Assembly: GCA_010645155.1 (NCBI GenBank)
Contig: JAAGOF010000213.1
Coordinates: forward strand, 731,866-795,865
Direction of reading: 5' to 3'
Length of the DNA: 64,000 bases
Source: Tigriopus japonicus
Taxonomy: Eukaryota > Arthropoda > Copepoda > Harpacticoida > Harpacticidae
The position numbers and the translations under genes are program-made. The number at the start of each line of letters is the position of its first letter. Positions within the stretch are counted from its first letter, which is position 1. Of the stretch, positions 36,101 through 47,318 are shown in pieces. A model generated the notes under the pieces. That model made no database searches. It had not been told where the DNA came from and saw only the letters and a list, made by a program, of their open reading frames with translations.

Positions 36101-39100
36101 ATTTATTACATTTCAAATCAAAGTAAGTGTAATTACACGTTCTAGGATTGAAAATTTCCCATTTTTTTCTTATTTTTCCAAAATTATTTATTATTTAAAT
36201 CAATGCACCCAAAATTGATAAGGTATTGGAAGCTCCTTACACATTGTTGAACTTAGAGGGAATTGTTTTTAGTTGCGTTTTGAAAATAAATGTAATTGTA
36301 ATGTATTTTTTTTTTGGAAATAAAATATAATTGTAATTAAATGCATTGAAAATATAGTAATGGTAATTGTATTTTATTACTTTTGACACCAAAGTAGATG
36401 TAATTGTAAATAATTAAATTTCAAAAGTAATTGGTTCACATCTGCATGTGATACCTTGAACCCTGAAAATGTACGAATTGTGAAGGACTTCTCCGAGACC
36501 TCATGGTCAATGAAACTGATGTTGGTAAAACACATCTCTCCTGATTAAGTCGTTCAGGAACTTTTCTTCATGAACTTCTAAAGCCCACTCTACCGGGTGG
36601 GGATTTAATTCGCGCACATGTTTGAACCATTAACTTGTACGAAATTTTTATTTAGTAAGAAGTTTAGAATTCGAAGAAATCTATTGAACGAAAGTTTCGG
36701 GAAAAAGTCCAAAATATACTATTTATTCGATGAAACCACCATCGGCCTCAAAAACAGCCTCCAAACGACCTCGGAAGGACCTGCAACGCGTCCACATTCG
36801 GTGCATGAGTACTAGAGTACTACAAGCCTCCCTCTCGACAAGCACCCATATGCTGTGGTCCAATCGGTTCAGGTCGGGGGAAGACGGCGGCCAGAAGTCT
36901 TTCGGCCAGAAAGTCGCGCTCTAGTCCAAGTACTTCAGGGTGATTTTAGTAGTAATGGCCGGGGACCCATCCTGCTGAAACACCTATGACTTGATGCCAG
37001 CGACTTTTTTCATCCACGGGATGAGTGTAGTCTTCAAGCCATCGATGTAGTCTTTTGCTGAAAGGCGAAACCCGACGGGGAAGAATATCGGCGGCGGCAC
37101 CTTGCCCGTGGAGGCCACACCGCCCAAAAACATTTACCGAAGCCGGGTGCTTTAACCTCGATACTGACCTCGCGGGATTAACTAAAGCTGGACGAGGTCC
37201 AAGTAGCGGTCGTTTCGCCAGTTGACCAGTGGATCGACGGTGAAGTTTTTCTCATCTGAGAAGAACATGCTCTCGGGCGCTTTTTTCATATTATTCAGCT
37301 GCTTCTTAGACCTCTCCAGACGATTTTTCCGGTCGACCTCTGATAATAGAGGCCGTTGCTTGACAACTAGGGAGCGGCCTCCAGCCTCGCGTACGACCTT
37401 GCGGACCGTCTTTGGGTCGACAGTGTACTTCTTTGCGACGGACCTCATCGACTCGCCCGGATGCTCCTTCAAGTAACGTTTGATGTTTTTTTCAGTGGTT
37501 CCCAAGTATTTTGGCCTTTGATTTTTGGCTCGATTATCGACCAGAGGCTGACCATCGTGAATCCGGCGCCGAACTTTGCAGACAGTCGTCCTGCCGACGC
37601 CCAAGGCCTTGCAAACGTTGCTAGTCTTGGTGCTGGTGTGCAGATGGACTCTTGCTTAAAGTTCGACATGTCGAAAAATCGAGCGATTTCGGCAAATCCC
37701 CACCCGGTTGTCACATAGTAAATATGAACAAATGCCGTGAGTAGTTCAACATTGGAATAGGGCAGGGGTTGGCTACCGGTGGGCCGCTACCCACATGTGG
37801 GCCCCAGGGTGGTCGCTGGTGGGCCAAGGAGCTATTGGGAAAGTGCAAAACAATGGGCCCTGGAGGCATCCGTAGTATTGCACTCTTTTGTTAAATTGTG
37901 GCCCCCTAAGCCTGCCAATATCGGTTTGGTGGGCCCCTGCCAACACGTAATCAAATTGGTGCGCCTTGACCCAAAAGTGGTTGTCAACCCATGGAATAGG
38001 TGGATTTTTCATCTTGCGTTCGAAGGAGCAACATTTTTTGGGGGTGAATAATTTCAGATCTTGAAATGCAGGAAACTAGTTAAATTGGCCTAAACTCGGC
38101 CGTTTAGTGGCTATTGCTGAAAAACTGCCTTCCTCGGTTTTTTGCAATTTGCTTCCCCACAACTTGGGTGAACCAGTCAAGGCCAAAGCCCAAAATCTCA
38201 AAAGTCGGAACTCGTTTTTTTCAACTTCATGCTCTGATTCCAGTGCAAAGTTTGCCCTGATCAAAATCACTTTCGTCTTAACTCAAGAATTCTTACTCAC
38301 TTAAATTAAAAACCCACCCTTAGTTTGACTAAATTCAGGAGATAACGCTTTTCCAAATTTAAATTTAGAGAAAGGAAGAAATAAATGTTACAGGAATTCA
38401 GAGTACAAACTGAGAAATTAGGTCTCAAGATAAAATGTTCGAGGCCTTGACTAGACCAAAAAAACTTGAACTTGTTCTGCCCGTAATTGACGTGGTTGTT
38501 AGCCAAGCATCACTCACAAAGTATGTGGGTTCAAGAAATTTGCAATCAACCCGACTTCAAGTTTTTATTCCTTGTCGGAAAGTGGCCTAATTTCGATTTC
38601 TTTCTTTCGCTGTGTCTCTGACGAAGGAATGAGAACTGGTTCATTTGTTATCTACATCTCAAGTCGTCCATGGTCTTGTCGTCAAGGAATAACAAATATG
38701 TGACCACTTCTTATGTAGAACAATTTGAACTGCAATTCAAAGGTGAAACAAGCGCGTTTCTTTAGTAACGAGTCCCTTCAGATTCAAATAATTGCATGAT
38801 TCGTAAACTTTTACTAAATGGCGGTAAAATATGCTTATGGAAAGTGCAGTGGTTTTTTATTTGGCAAAAAATGCGTTTGATGTGATAATATAGGAAAATA
38901 TGTGATTTTTAATACACAAAATTTCACTTTATATCAATCATTTTCAAGATTTTACTATCGTACATATTTGCCATGCCTTGTAGCAGTGATAAAATATGTC
39001 AAAATAGTTAGCAAAAAAATATTTCCGCTCAATTAAAATTTAAAAGACACCAAGTTTGCCTAAGAATACTAAACCTGTTAAATTTGCAATGCTTTGATGA

Positions 39101-42100
39101 AAAGTATCCCCAAAAGAAACCAAATCATGTGCCTGTCTTTCAACTATGAAAAAATATATTTTCCTCTCAAAAATCCCTTTCTACGTGAATTTGTACGTTA
39201 TTCCACACACAATTTCCAGCTCTTCAGCATAACACATCAGCTTGATCATATCCAAAATTCATTAAGTTGTCAAAAAAACCCCGGTCACATCCGTCTCACG
39301 GCAAGCAAAAACCCTGCAAGTTTCATGTCAGTCGAGATTTTCAACCCACGATGACTTTGGAAGCGACTTCTTTTGGTCAAGAAACTTTCCTGTTAGCTCG
39401 TAGAGTCTTTCATGTCCAGCACCTTGATGAATTTGGGATAAAAGCTGCGAAGAGTAGAATGGACTCAATTCTCTTCTCTGACGTCATTCCCGTTGGGATG
39501 CCAAACGCCACACTATAGCCAAAGGTTAAATTTAGGTTTAGCTCTAAGGGAATCACTCTTCCATTTCCCACATAGATGTGCTGCCAAGACTTGACTGATA
39601 CCGAAACAGGTGCCATCAGGTTTGTCCGCACTTCGAACAACGTTTTGACCGACGAACGAGGGGAGGGAGGAGAAAACCAGAAAACCAGTTGGCCTGAGAA
39701 ACCTTCCTCGTCTTAAAGGGCGCGATAAGCTCGTGATTCTTTTCCTTTCATGCAAACTCATTTGCCTCACCTCAATATTATTCCAGCTGAAAGTTTCAAT
39801 TATTAAGCCACTAGCATTAGGAACAACACAATGACTCAGCACAAACACCGTCGTAAGACCAGGAGTGTACTCGTACTTATATAAAATTGAAGTTATATAT
39901 TCACGGCAAGAGAGTACATTTTTGGCAAGGAAATTGAGATTTTTCAGTAAACTGAAGCACGGATTTATTGAAAAGGGAGATTATGTTAAGTGTTCAGCTC
40001 TATTGCTGGAAATTTCTTCGATCTGATCTGATGAGCTGGCAATCACATTGTCAAAATGGTTGTGACGACATATCCTGTTCTGTGCGAAAGTTTGGGAGAA
40101 CAATTGAAACTAAAGAAACTTTACGACACCTCAGCCTTTTCTGTTTTTTATCGCTTTTAAATAGTCTCCCATTTTTGGCCAGTCAATTCAATTTTTTTGG
40201 ATCAATTTTTGGGGTTACTTTTGAGGATTACTATTGTCAGACGTTCCAAAAACTGACTGGCTTGAGCGGCGGCCAAAGTCGGTTTGATAAACAAATTTTG
40301 AGACTTTCTGTTCACTCCTTTTGGAAGTCCAAAATGTTGCTTATTATTGCTCTTCCTTTCCAAAATGTTAACATGGAAATATGGGTGACTCTACCGAACT
40401 GCTATTTCATAACAGCTTGGGGGAATAGTGTTTCATTGCGAGAATTTTTGCAACTTCAAATCTAAAACGAGGCATCGAAGACCAAAACTCATATCGTTTC
40501 GAAATCGATAAAATTGATTGATATGAAATATTTGAATTTGNNNNNNNNNNNNNNNNNNNNNNNNNNNNNNNNNNAAAGAGAGCAAATGAATTAAAACAGT
40601 TTATATAATTAATGTTTATATGAAATTTGATCTACCAATGAGTTACTGTTGGCAGATCGGTACAACCCTTGAATGGTGGGTTGGTCAGGAAAAGAATTTA
40701 AAAATTTGTCCAATCCTGCCTTAAATGCTGTTAGAGATCACCTTCTACATATTCCCGACGAAGACTAATGGGTAACAAACTGAACAATGAAGGAGCCCGA
40801 TAAAGAAGAGAGGAGGACTTCATTGATCGAAGAAGCCTCAATTCCCTTGGATTTGGAGGTGCTCTCAAAAGGCAAGTAAAACCTCTACGATCCCTACAAT
40901 TGTCCTCAAAGCCTGGGTTTGGACAGAGCCCATGAATGCTCTTGAAAACATACAGTATCAGATACCTTTCATACCTTCTCTGGGTACTGTACAGCCCTAA
41001 CTTCTGGAGCCTCTCCCAATACGAGAGCTCTCTCATTCCTGAAATGTTCCTAGTGAAACATTTTTGTACCTGCTCGACCTTTTGCAAACCTGCCCAACTC
41101 ATTGGAGCCCGAATGGGTGAGACATATCCAAGATGAAGTTGAGCAATCGACTCGTACATCGTAACACTATCTCTGAACATGAAAGTGCGAAAGATCCAGC
41201 CACATGTTTGAAATGCCTTCCCCACTTTCAACTGGATATGCTCATCAAGCTTTCCATCATCTTGGACGACAACTCCCAAATCCCTCACGGACGATACCTG
41301 CTCAATATCACAAACTCCATTGTCTTTGAGCGGAACATCTATTTTTGACGCCCCATACGTCATTGTGCGGAACTTCATCCCGTTCAATGCCATGTTACTC
41401 TCGCCAACCCAAGAATAGACTTTCTCCAAGTCCTCAACTAAACATTTCGAGTCCTGACCATTCTTCCACAAACTAATTTTCTATCATCAGCATATGAAGA
41501 AATACTGGTATTTGTTCTAAACTTCTGGAGAGGAGCAATGAAGAAAATAAACAGGAGCGGGCCTAAAATTTAACCTTGTGGAACACCTGACTTGACATCA
41601 CACATGCCACATAATGATCTTTCAACCTTGACTATTTGCTTCCTCTCACTCATGAAACTACCAATCCAATTCAGGACCTTACTCTGGATCCCAAACTCTT
41701 TGAGTTGATCGAGCAAAAGATCATGACCTACCTTATCAAAGGCCTTGGAAAAGTCAAGATAGACTACATCAACTGACTCATGACTTTCGAGCCCTTCAAT
41801 GATCTGCTCAATATGGTCAACCAATTGGGTGACTGTACTAAAATGAAACCCATGCTGCCCTGGGGGAATGATATCATGGGCTTCAAAATACTCAACAAGC
41901 TTGGACTTCATGATCTTCTCAAACACCTTTGCAGTACTGGAAGTCAGAGAAATGGTCCTATAATTGCTAGGGAGTGACTTATCTCCGCCCTTAAAAATTG
42001 GAACGACATGAGCTACTTTTAGAGAAGAGGGAAACTTGCCCTGATCTAAGATGTGACGCATCAAAAAGGAGAAAACAGGGGCAAGAATCTGTGAACATTT

Positions 42101-45100
42101 CATCAGAAACTGAGATGTCACTCCAAGAGAACTCGAGAGCTTTAAGTTCTGATGGCCTCAAAAGCATCTTGATCTGTTACTCCCAGATCCTCCAATTGAT
42201 TATCCTTACTATCAATGCCAGGCTCAACAACAACATTACTATAGTCAAGGCCTGCTCTGCCAACCCTTTTCGGAATTGAAAATATACTTGAGAACTGATC
42301 TCCAAGCATATTAGCCATAACCTCACTATCATGAACGGTTTTACCGCCGACCTCAAAAGGTCCTACAGGATGCTTCATTTTTCTCTTTGTGTTTGCAAAA
42401 GAGAAAAACGCCTTTGGATTCGTCTTAACCTCCTGGATCACTCTACTTTCCTTCTCTAACTGATCGGAATCAATGGAGGCCCTAATCTTTGATTGGACCA
42501 CATCCAATTTGCTTTGGAGGCTAGCTACAACGTGTGGATTTGAAGTACGTCGAAGTCTATTTGAAATCTGACAACTGCTTTGGAACAACTTCTTTCTAAA
42601 ATTTGGAATTCTAGACAATGGCCCACCTTTTGGCGCCGTTTCTGGAATACACAGAGACAAACAAACCTCCTGAAAAATGGAAATCAGCCTATTTATGGCG
42701 TCATCTATGGATGCTTCCTGCTTCAGAATGGAAATCAAGTCCAACTCTTCCAATATTTCAACAATAAGAGGCCAATGTTCCTCTTTGAACTTGAACTTTG
42801 CCAGACCCACCTTTTGTGCAGGTTTAACTCTAGAGCTCGTTGGCGTTTGAGTAATGGTCGACCCTATTTCAAGAATGTGATGATCTGAAAGACTACATGG
42901 TGCAAAATGGACATACTGGATCAGATCAGGGTCATTGGAAAAAACTAAGTCCAGAACACTCTCTGCTCTGGTTGCAACACCAACGTGTTGAGAGAGATTA
43001 CGCAAGATCGCAAACTCTTCCAATTTTTCGAAAGACAGCGATGCCGTTTTCGCAATGGGAATGTACCCATCCGGACCAACCTCCCACTCAACAGTGCTAG
43101 CCGGAAAATTGAAGTCATCAACTACAAAGAGTCGAGTACAAACCTCTCGATCTAACTCCTTTCCAATGAATTGGAGAGTTGATAGAAATGAAGAAGAGCT
43201 ACAAGAAGGTGGCCGATACATTGTTACAACCATAAGATCAAGAACCTTGATGTGACAAATAAAAACTTCTACTTCTCCATTCGACATTTGAACATGACTA
43301 AAATGTAGGTCTTTCCTGACATATAGACATACGCCCCCATGAGGGAAAATGCGATTATCAGGGCGTACTCTATCACATCGAACTAGCCTAAAACCAGCTA
43401 TTGCTACTTCTTCGTCTAAAACTCCTGGACGAAGCCAAGTCTCTGTAATGGAGATGAAGGAGATCTCTCTATCAATGGCTAACTCCTCCAGTACTCTAAC
43501 CTTTGTGCTGTCTTTTTTGGAAATAAGACAATGCACGTTCAAATAGAGCCTTTTTATGGGCCTAATGTCTTCCGATGGACCAAGTCTATCAGTTCTTGGA
43601 CCTTCCTTTCTAACCTTAAAAAATCCTGCTTACTAACAAAATTTTGCCCTACAGGAAGGGTTTTAAGATTGAAAATAAAATTAATTGTCCTTAATTATTT
43701 GAGCGATGCTCAAAAAGTTGCTTGAGTTAGATCTGGGAAAGTTTCCATCCATAAATGCTCTCATGAATATTTTTTTCAAAAAATTTCAGAAACTAATGTC
43801 GATGATCCAAGTTGTTGTCTACTTTCCGGGCTTTGGAGAATCTACAATCATGAAAGAATTCAAGAAAAATGATAATAGTAAATTCAGCATTCCAAATTTA
43901 AAATTTTGCCTTTTACAAATTGTCATGAAATTGTAAGGGGAGATGGTGTAGCGCAGTTGACTAACGCGCGACCGAGCTATGCTAGGGCTCATGGGTTCGT
44001 TCCCAAGTCTCCCCACCCCCACTCTACCCGACCCCCTCTGTCTAGTGAATACTCCGCATCGAATGGTGCCTCACGAACCCAAAATGGGCCCCAAGACCTC
44101 TATACATTAATTGTTTAGAAATACTTGTATATATAAAATATCCAATGAGGAAATTCTCGCAATTAATATTATTAAATTGCTATTGTGACGTTATGAGAAT
44201 ACCACTTCTTTTCAGCTACTGAGCTGCTGGTTCGAGCCGCTTCTCTTTTTCAAACTGATGTTGAAGGGCTTCCTGTGACAATTACTCCCATCTCAAGACA
44301 AGGATCAGTGATTACAGGAGAAACCGATGCAAATGGAGAGTTCAGTACTACTGTAAGAAAGATCTTTTAACGCATTCTAGTTGTGTGCTTTCATACACTT
44401 TTAAGGGGATTTATTTCTTGTTGGATTTGTTATGAATATTCATACAGCCAAAGCTGACTTCAAGTATACTTTGGGCGCTCACCAAAATCTACTGTATTTC
44501 AAAGCGCCACATGACATTAAGCAATGGCTTTCACAGATCCAACGCACTTGGCGTTGGTGCCCTCTATTCTTCTCAAAATAAAATGAAAACTTGCCGTCAA
44601 AAGTAATATAGTGCGCCATCTAGGGTATGTCATGTGGCAATAGTTGGCACTTTCCTGTAAAATGCTAGCTGTTGCCACATAAAAAAACAAAAACAAAAAA
44701 CATGTTTCTTCTCAAAGTTATATTTTCAACAAAAAAATTAAATTCCCTTGAAATAAAAAGCGCAACTTCTGAAGGCTCAATTTTTTGGTTTCAAACGAGT
44801 TTAACATTGAAGTTCCATACAACGATTCTTTTTCCAGGTGATAGTTGGAATTCCTCTTTTGGTGACACTGAGCGGAGACGGTGTTGTTACCATCGAACAA
44901 ACTGTTATTCCTTCAGCCACGACTCCTCCAATTGCAATTCCAGCTACTTCACCACTTGATGATGTAAGGTCGACATGATTTCAGAGGGTCAAAAGGATCA
45001 AGAAGCACCGTTATGCTCACTCAAAGTTCAGTGCAAATCCTTCCGTGAATGAATAACCTTGCCCTTTTGTGGTAATCGTTTTACCACAAAAGGGCGAACT

Positions 45101-47041
45101 CATTCATTCTATGCTCTCTTCAGTACATAAGTTTGAGAAGGCATAACTTTTCACTCCGGCATTCGATTGGGCTGAAATTTGAAATACGTGTTCTTCTTAA
45201 TGCAAGCCAGGTCACATTTGCAGAAGAACCCAAACGGTTCGTTTCTGCTGGAAATCATAATTCTCATTGCTAGCCTCCCACTCCATGGTTTCTGTGCTTC
45301 TTGAAAAGACAAAAAAAGACAAAAATGAGTGAAAATTGAGGAAACACATCCAACTTTGACTCAAGTTAAGCTTCCAAAGAATTCTTCGACGTTATGAGGA
45401 GAGCTGTCAAAAATGCAAATGCATTTTATTTTTTGGTTTTTATAGCCCATTTATTTTTCATTTTGTATTTCATCATAAGCACTTTTATTTGCACTTTTTT
45501 GACAAGCCTCGTTATGAGATGTCCATAGTGACCCAAGTGGGACTGGGCTTTATTTGTATATCAAAATTTGAATTGGATCTTATTTTTAAGACCATTGCAT
45601 CAGATTGCACTATGCCAGTCTAAAATAAAGGAGTAATTTATCCAAGATGTTTATACGCTTTTCCCTTAGGGCACGGTTGTTGCAGCCCTTACGTGGAAGG
45701 ACGCCATCAATGACTTGGATATTGCGGCTATGGCCAAAGATTGCACTTGTTTGCTGAATTTTGCCAATGATTGCGAAAGGTGAATTGATTGTTGTTGTCG
45801 ACCTACATTTCCGTTAAATCTCATAGATAGCTCGAAGTTGGCTCTTTTTTTGTTTTTGGAGAAGTTCAAACAGGTTTTTAATGAAAAGCTTCTTATCAGT
45901 TATCTCTTGGATTTATTTTTATTTTTATGATTTTTTGTAAATGAAGGTATTTAACTTTAAGGAATATTTCAGTTTATCTGGTATGTTACTCGAAGACACC
46001 ACTTTGAGCTCTGGAATGGAGACCCTTATTATTTCTGGCGTCGATGCTGCAACCGAATTATTGATTTTCGCCAACAACATTGAGGAGTAAGTACAATTTT
46101 CATTAAAATACATCTTTTTCGTGTTTAGCGCGCTACTAATGTTTAGTTTGGGCCTTTGTTGTGACTTTTTTTAAAGTGTCTTTCTAAATTATTTGCATTC
46201 AATATGAAGCCTCAGGCAGAGTTTCGAAAATCGACTTTGCACTACAAAGGCTAGTTTGGCATTTTTGGATCAAATTTTGATTTATTCTTTTTTGCACAAA
46301 GTCTAAATGTATGCAATGTTTAGCCTTCTGGCTTAGATCCACTTGCATTTAGTTTGTATTTATTTTTAGCTATTCAAATCATTGAACTTATTCCAAGTGA
46401 TATTTTCAATGGGCCCTTGTGGTCCTAAAGGCTCTAATATGATATTATAGGTCGATACCTGGATATGGCTATCATTGAAAGAAATTATTCTCTTTTTTTT
46501 ATTTATGGTACAGTTGTGTCAATAAATTCATACTTGATCAACACATAGACCACGGAACTTCCCCTTTTTCTAGCTACTTCATTCCAATTATTACTGCAGT
46601 TTAAAAGTCAAAAAACTCGTTGAAGTTGTTTCTGTAAGTCCCATAACATATGAATTACTCGGCAAAAGGGTAACTTTTCTCCTGAAAAGCATTTTTACAA
46701 TCATTACCGACGAGTTTGTTCAAAAAATGAGATATCGTTGTATTTTCAGGGAACCAGATTTCGCCGCAACTGGTGCAGTCATGACGGTTATTGTAGGTGA
46801 AACAGCCGTAACCGCCAGTATTCCAACCAGTGATCCCAATCCCTTGAGCTTGTGAGACAAAACGTTCTTCTAGCGAACCCAATGTCTGATTTTTTTATTC
46901 ACCGGGTTCTTTTTCAGGTTTTGGGTAGCAGGTGAACTCACGGGCTTGGAGTTTGTGCCAATGGAGAGTGACTCCCTCAAAACTGTCGAGCTTGGAATTT
47001 GTCAACAGGAACTCATTGATCCAAACTTTGGTGGAATATGA
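33156..47041 (+). CDS. Type II membrane protein with carboxypeptidase-regulatory-like and YfaP/DUF2135-like ectodomain
   Basis: Nine coding exons, 33156-33180, 34658-34812, 34880-35045, 44216-44352, 44838-44963, 45670-45779, 45973-46086, 46750-46851 and 46918-47041, join with consistent phases (1,0,1,0,0,2,2,2) and total 1,059 nt (352 aa plus stop). The first exon encodes only eight codons and one base. The cytoplasmic part (1-60) is rich in Y, P, H and Q. One span (about 61-80, IGLLITLAVTIAVGLY) follows, then a charged stalk with a PPPL segment. The ectodomain begins ELLVRAASLFQTDVEGLPVT, with a GxVxTGxTDANGEF motif typical of carboxypeptidase-regulatory-like beta folds. A segment with ALTWKDAINDLDIAA, a CxCLLNFANDC cysteine pair and LLEDTT...GMETL matches the pattern of YfaP/DUF2135 proteins (LTW..xDLDL). 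No signal peptide: type II anchoring is inferred. Function unknown. Intron 3 is 9.2 kb of transposons. Confidence 0.82.
35104..35485. mobile_element. Foldback (long inverted repeat) element, copy 1
   Basis: The left arm 35104-35330 and the shorter right arm 35345-35485 are complementary, with 'caagaagca(c)tgga', 'gggaggctagcaatgag' and 'gcaaatgagacct' near the outer ends. A small central palindrome surrounds 'cccttttgtggtaa'. The element lies in intron 3 of the type II membrane gene. A second copy of the family, in reverse orientation, lies at 45045-45305 in the same gene. Confidence 0.8.
36020..36440. repeat. AT-rich 'TAATTGTAATTA' module
   Basis: Multiple TGTAATTACA / ATTGTAATTTATTAC variants cluster at 36020-36140 and 36285-36430 around a less repetitive centre. 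The sequence resembles the block at 31650-32125. It is probably a degraded non-autonomous transposon, but no clear termini are visible. Confidence 0.5.
36729..37715 (-). pseudogene. Tc1/mariner-superfamily transposase pseudogene
   Basis: Minus-strand reading in pieces. The helix-turn-helix part carries FAEIARFFDMS and then VGRTTVCKVRRRI in another frame. A second helix-turn-helix (ESMRSVAKKYTVDPKTVRKV) and the catalytic motif FSDEKNF follow in an open frame at 37604-37182. Further fragments with FQQDGSPAIT and SSPDLNRLDHSIW are broken by stops. The three acidic residues (SDEK, QQDG, then the last D in RLDH) suggest a DDxD-type mariner relative. Frameshifts and stops make it inactive. It lies in intron 3 of the type II membrane gene. 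Confidence 0.85.
37762..38010 (+). mobile_element. Possible hAT-element terminal fragment
   Basis: The sequence CAGGGGTTGGCTACCGGTGG followed by GGCC-rich repeats ('gtgggcccc', 'gtggccccc') resembles the ends of hAT elements of the ZBED/Charlie type. No opposite terminus or transposase is visible. This is pattern recognition only. Confidence 0.35.
38050..40540. other. Intronic stretch, no recognised feature
   Basis: This part of intron 3 of the type II membrane gene holds several unrelated short frames on both strands, including a 165-codon plus-strand frame (39968-40465) without homology I can recognise. No splice-supported exon was found. Confidence 0.45.
40541..40574. other. Assembly gap (34 N)
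   Basis: An unsequenced run of Ns lies immediately downstream of the LINE 3' end on the minus strand. The true length is unknown. Confidence 0.99.
40731..42130 (-). pseudogene. LINE ORF2, reverse transcriptase and C-terminus
   Basis: RT blocks are visible in order: FPSSLKVAHVVPIFKGGDKS, SNYRTISL, GFHFSTVTQLVDH, VVYLDFSKAFDKVGHD (catalytic D), SGVPQG, then an in-frame TAA at the QG/ILGP junction, followed by ILGPLLF and SYADDRKL (catalytic YADD). A frameshift near 41470 leads to the C-terminal part (DLGVVVQDDGKLDEH, RNISGMRELSYWERL). The TAA and frameshifts show it is inactive. Confidence 0.92.
42142..43560 (-). pseudogene. LINE ORF2, endonuclease part
   Basis: An open frame of about 470 codons with AP-endonuclease motifs: LNVHCLISKK (N of the N-x-x-G-type start), ISITETWL (catalytic E), HGGVCLYVRKDL, MYRPPS, a DDFNFP motif where active enzymes have GDFN, and SDHHIL (catalytic SDH). 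It generates the nick that primes reverse transcription. The frame stops just before the RT domain, so the polyprotein is broken by a stop and frameshift. The listed frame begins with a non-ATG codon and homology runs a few residues further upstream. Confidence 0.9.
43937..44014 (+). pseudogene. tRNA-like sequence (tRNA pseudogene or SINE head)
   Basis: A perfect 7-bp acceptor-like stem (GGGGAGA with TCTCCCC) encloses a D-arm-like GTGT...ACGC with A-box TAGCGCAGTTGA and a B-box GGTTCGTTCCC. The anticodon stem does not pair properly and the T stem has two mismatches, so a functional tRNA is unlikely. The flanking 'ccccactctacccgacccc' could be the body of a SINE, but no 3' repeat tail is clear. 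It lies in intron 3 of the type II membrane gene. Confidence 0.6.
45045..45305. mobile_element. Foldback element, copy 2 (reverse orientation)
   Basis: This is the reverse complement of about 35095-35335, including the central 'ccttttgtggtaa' palindrome, 'cataagtttgagaaggcat', 'ggcttgcatt'-type and 'gctagcctcccactccatg' blocks. The second arm is missing or reduced. It lies in intron 5 of the same gene that carries copy 1 in intron 3. Confidence 0.78.
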
Positions 47042-47318
47042 AGAATTGCACTTCATGTCGGGGAACCCTAAGGATCTAGTCCAATTACTTACCGTATCGG
47101 TACCCATCAACATTGCCAAGTTATTGATAGCAATTACGGAAATAGTCAGAGCTTGTTGTTGCCACTTGATATCTGATCGATTTCCGAAAGTAATCAAACC
47201 TATTTGTTATATTATTCCTATTTCAAAAAAATATACTGTACCTTTATGTTACGAAGACTAATCATCAGACTATTCAACTTGAGCTCAGCAGGCAGATCGA
47301 AACGACAATAGTGTTATT

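Larger units (their letters stand above)
40620..43650 (-). mobile_element. Jockey/CR1-like non-LTR retrotransposon, 5'-truncated and decayed
   Basis: The order on the minus strand is: a remnant of an upstream ORF with a short charged helix (DFLRLERKVQELIDLV, ending at about 43560), an apurinic endonuclease domain, a reverse transcriptase and a C-terminal region. The upstream ORF is cut off near 43650. The body is broken into three frames. The element sits in intron 3 of the type II membrane gene, opposite to its transcription. Confidence 0.93.

Noticed and set aside
39968..40465. 165-codon plus-strand frame
   Set aside because: No ATG start, no recognisable family, no splice support, and it lies in a transposon-filled intron next to an assembly gap.
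42580..43546. Several 60-100 codon plus-strand ORFs
   Set aside because: All are shadows of the LINE endonuclease frame on the minus strand.
43937..44014. Functional tRNA gene
   Set aside because: The acceptor stem is perfect, but the anticodon arm does not pair and the T stem has mismatches. Kept as a tRNA-like pseudogene or SINE head.
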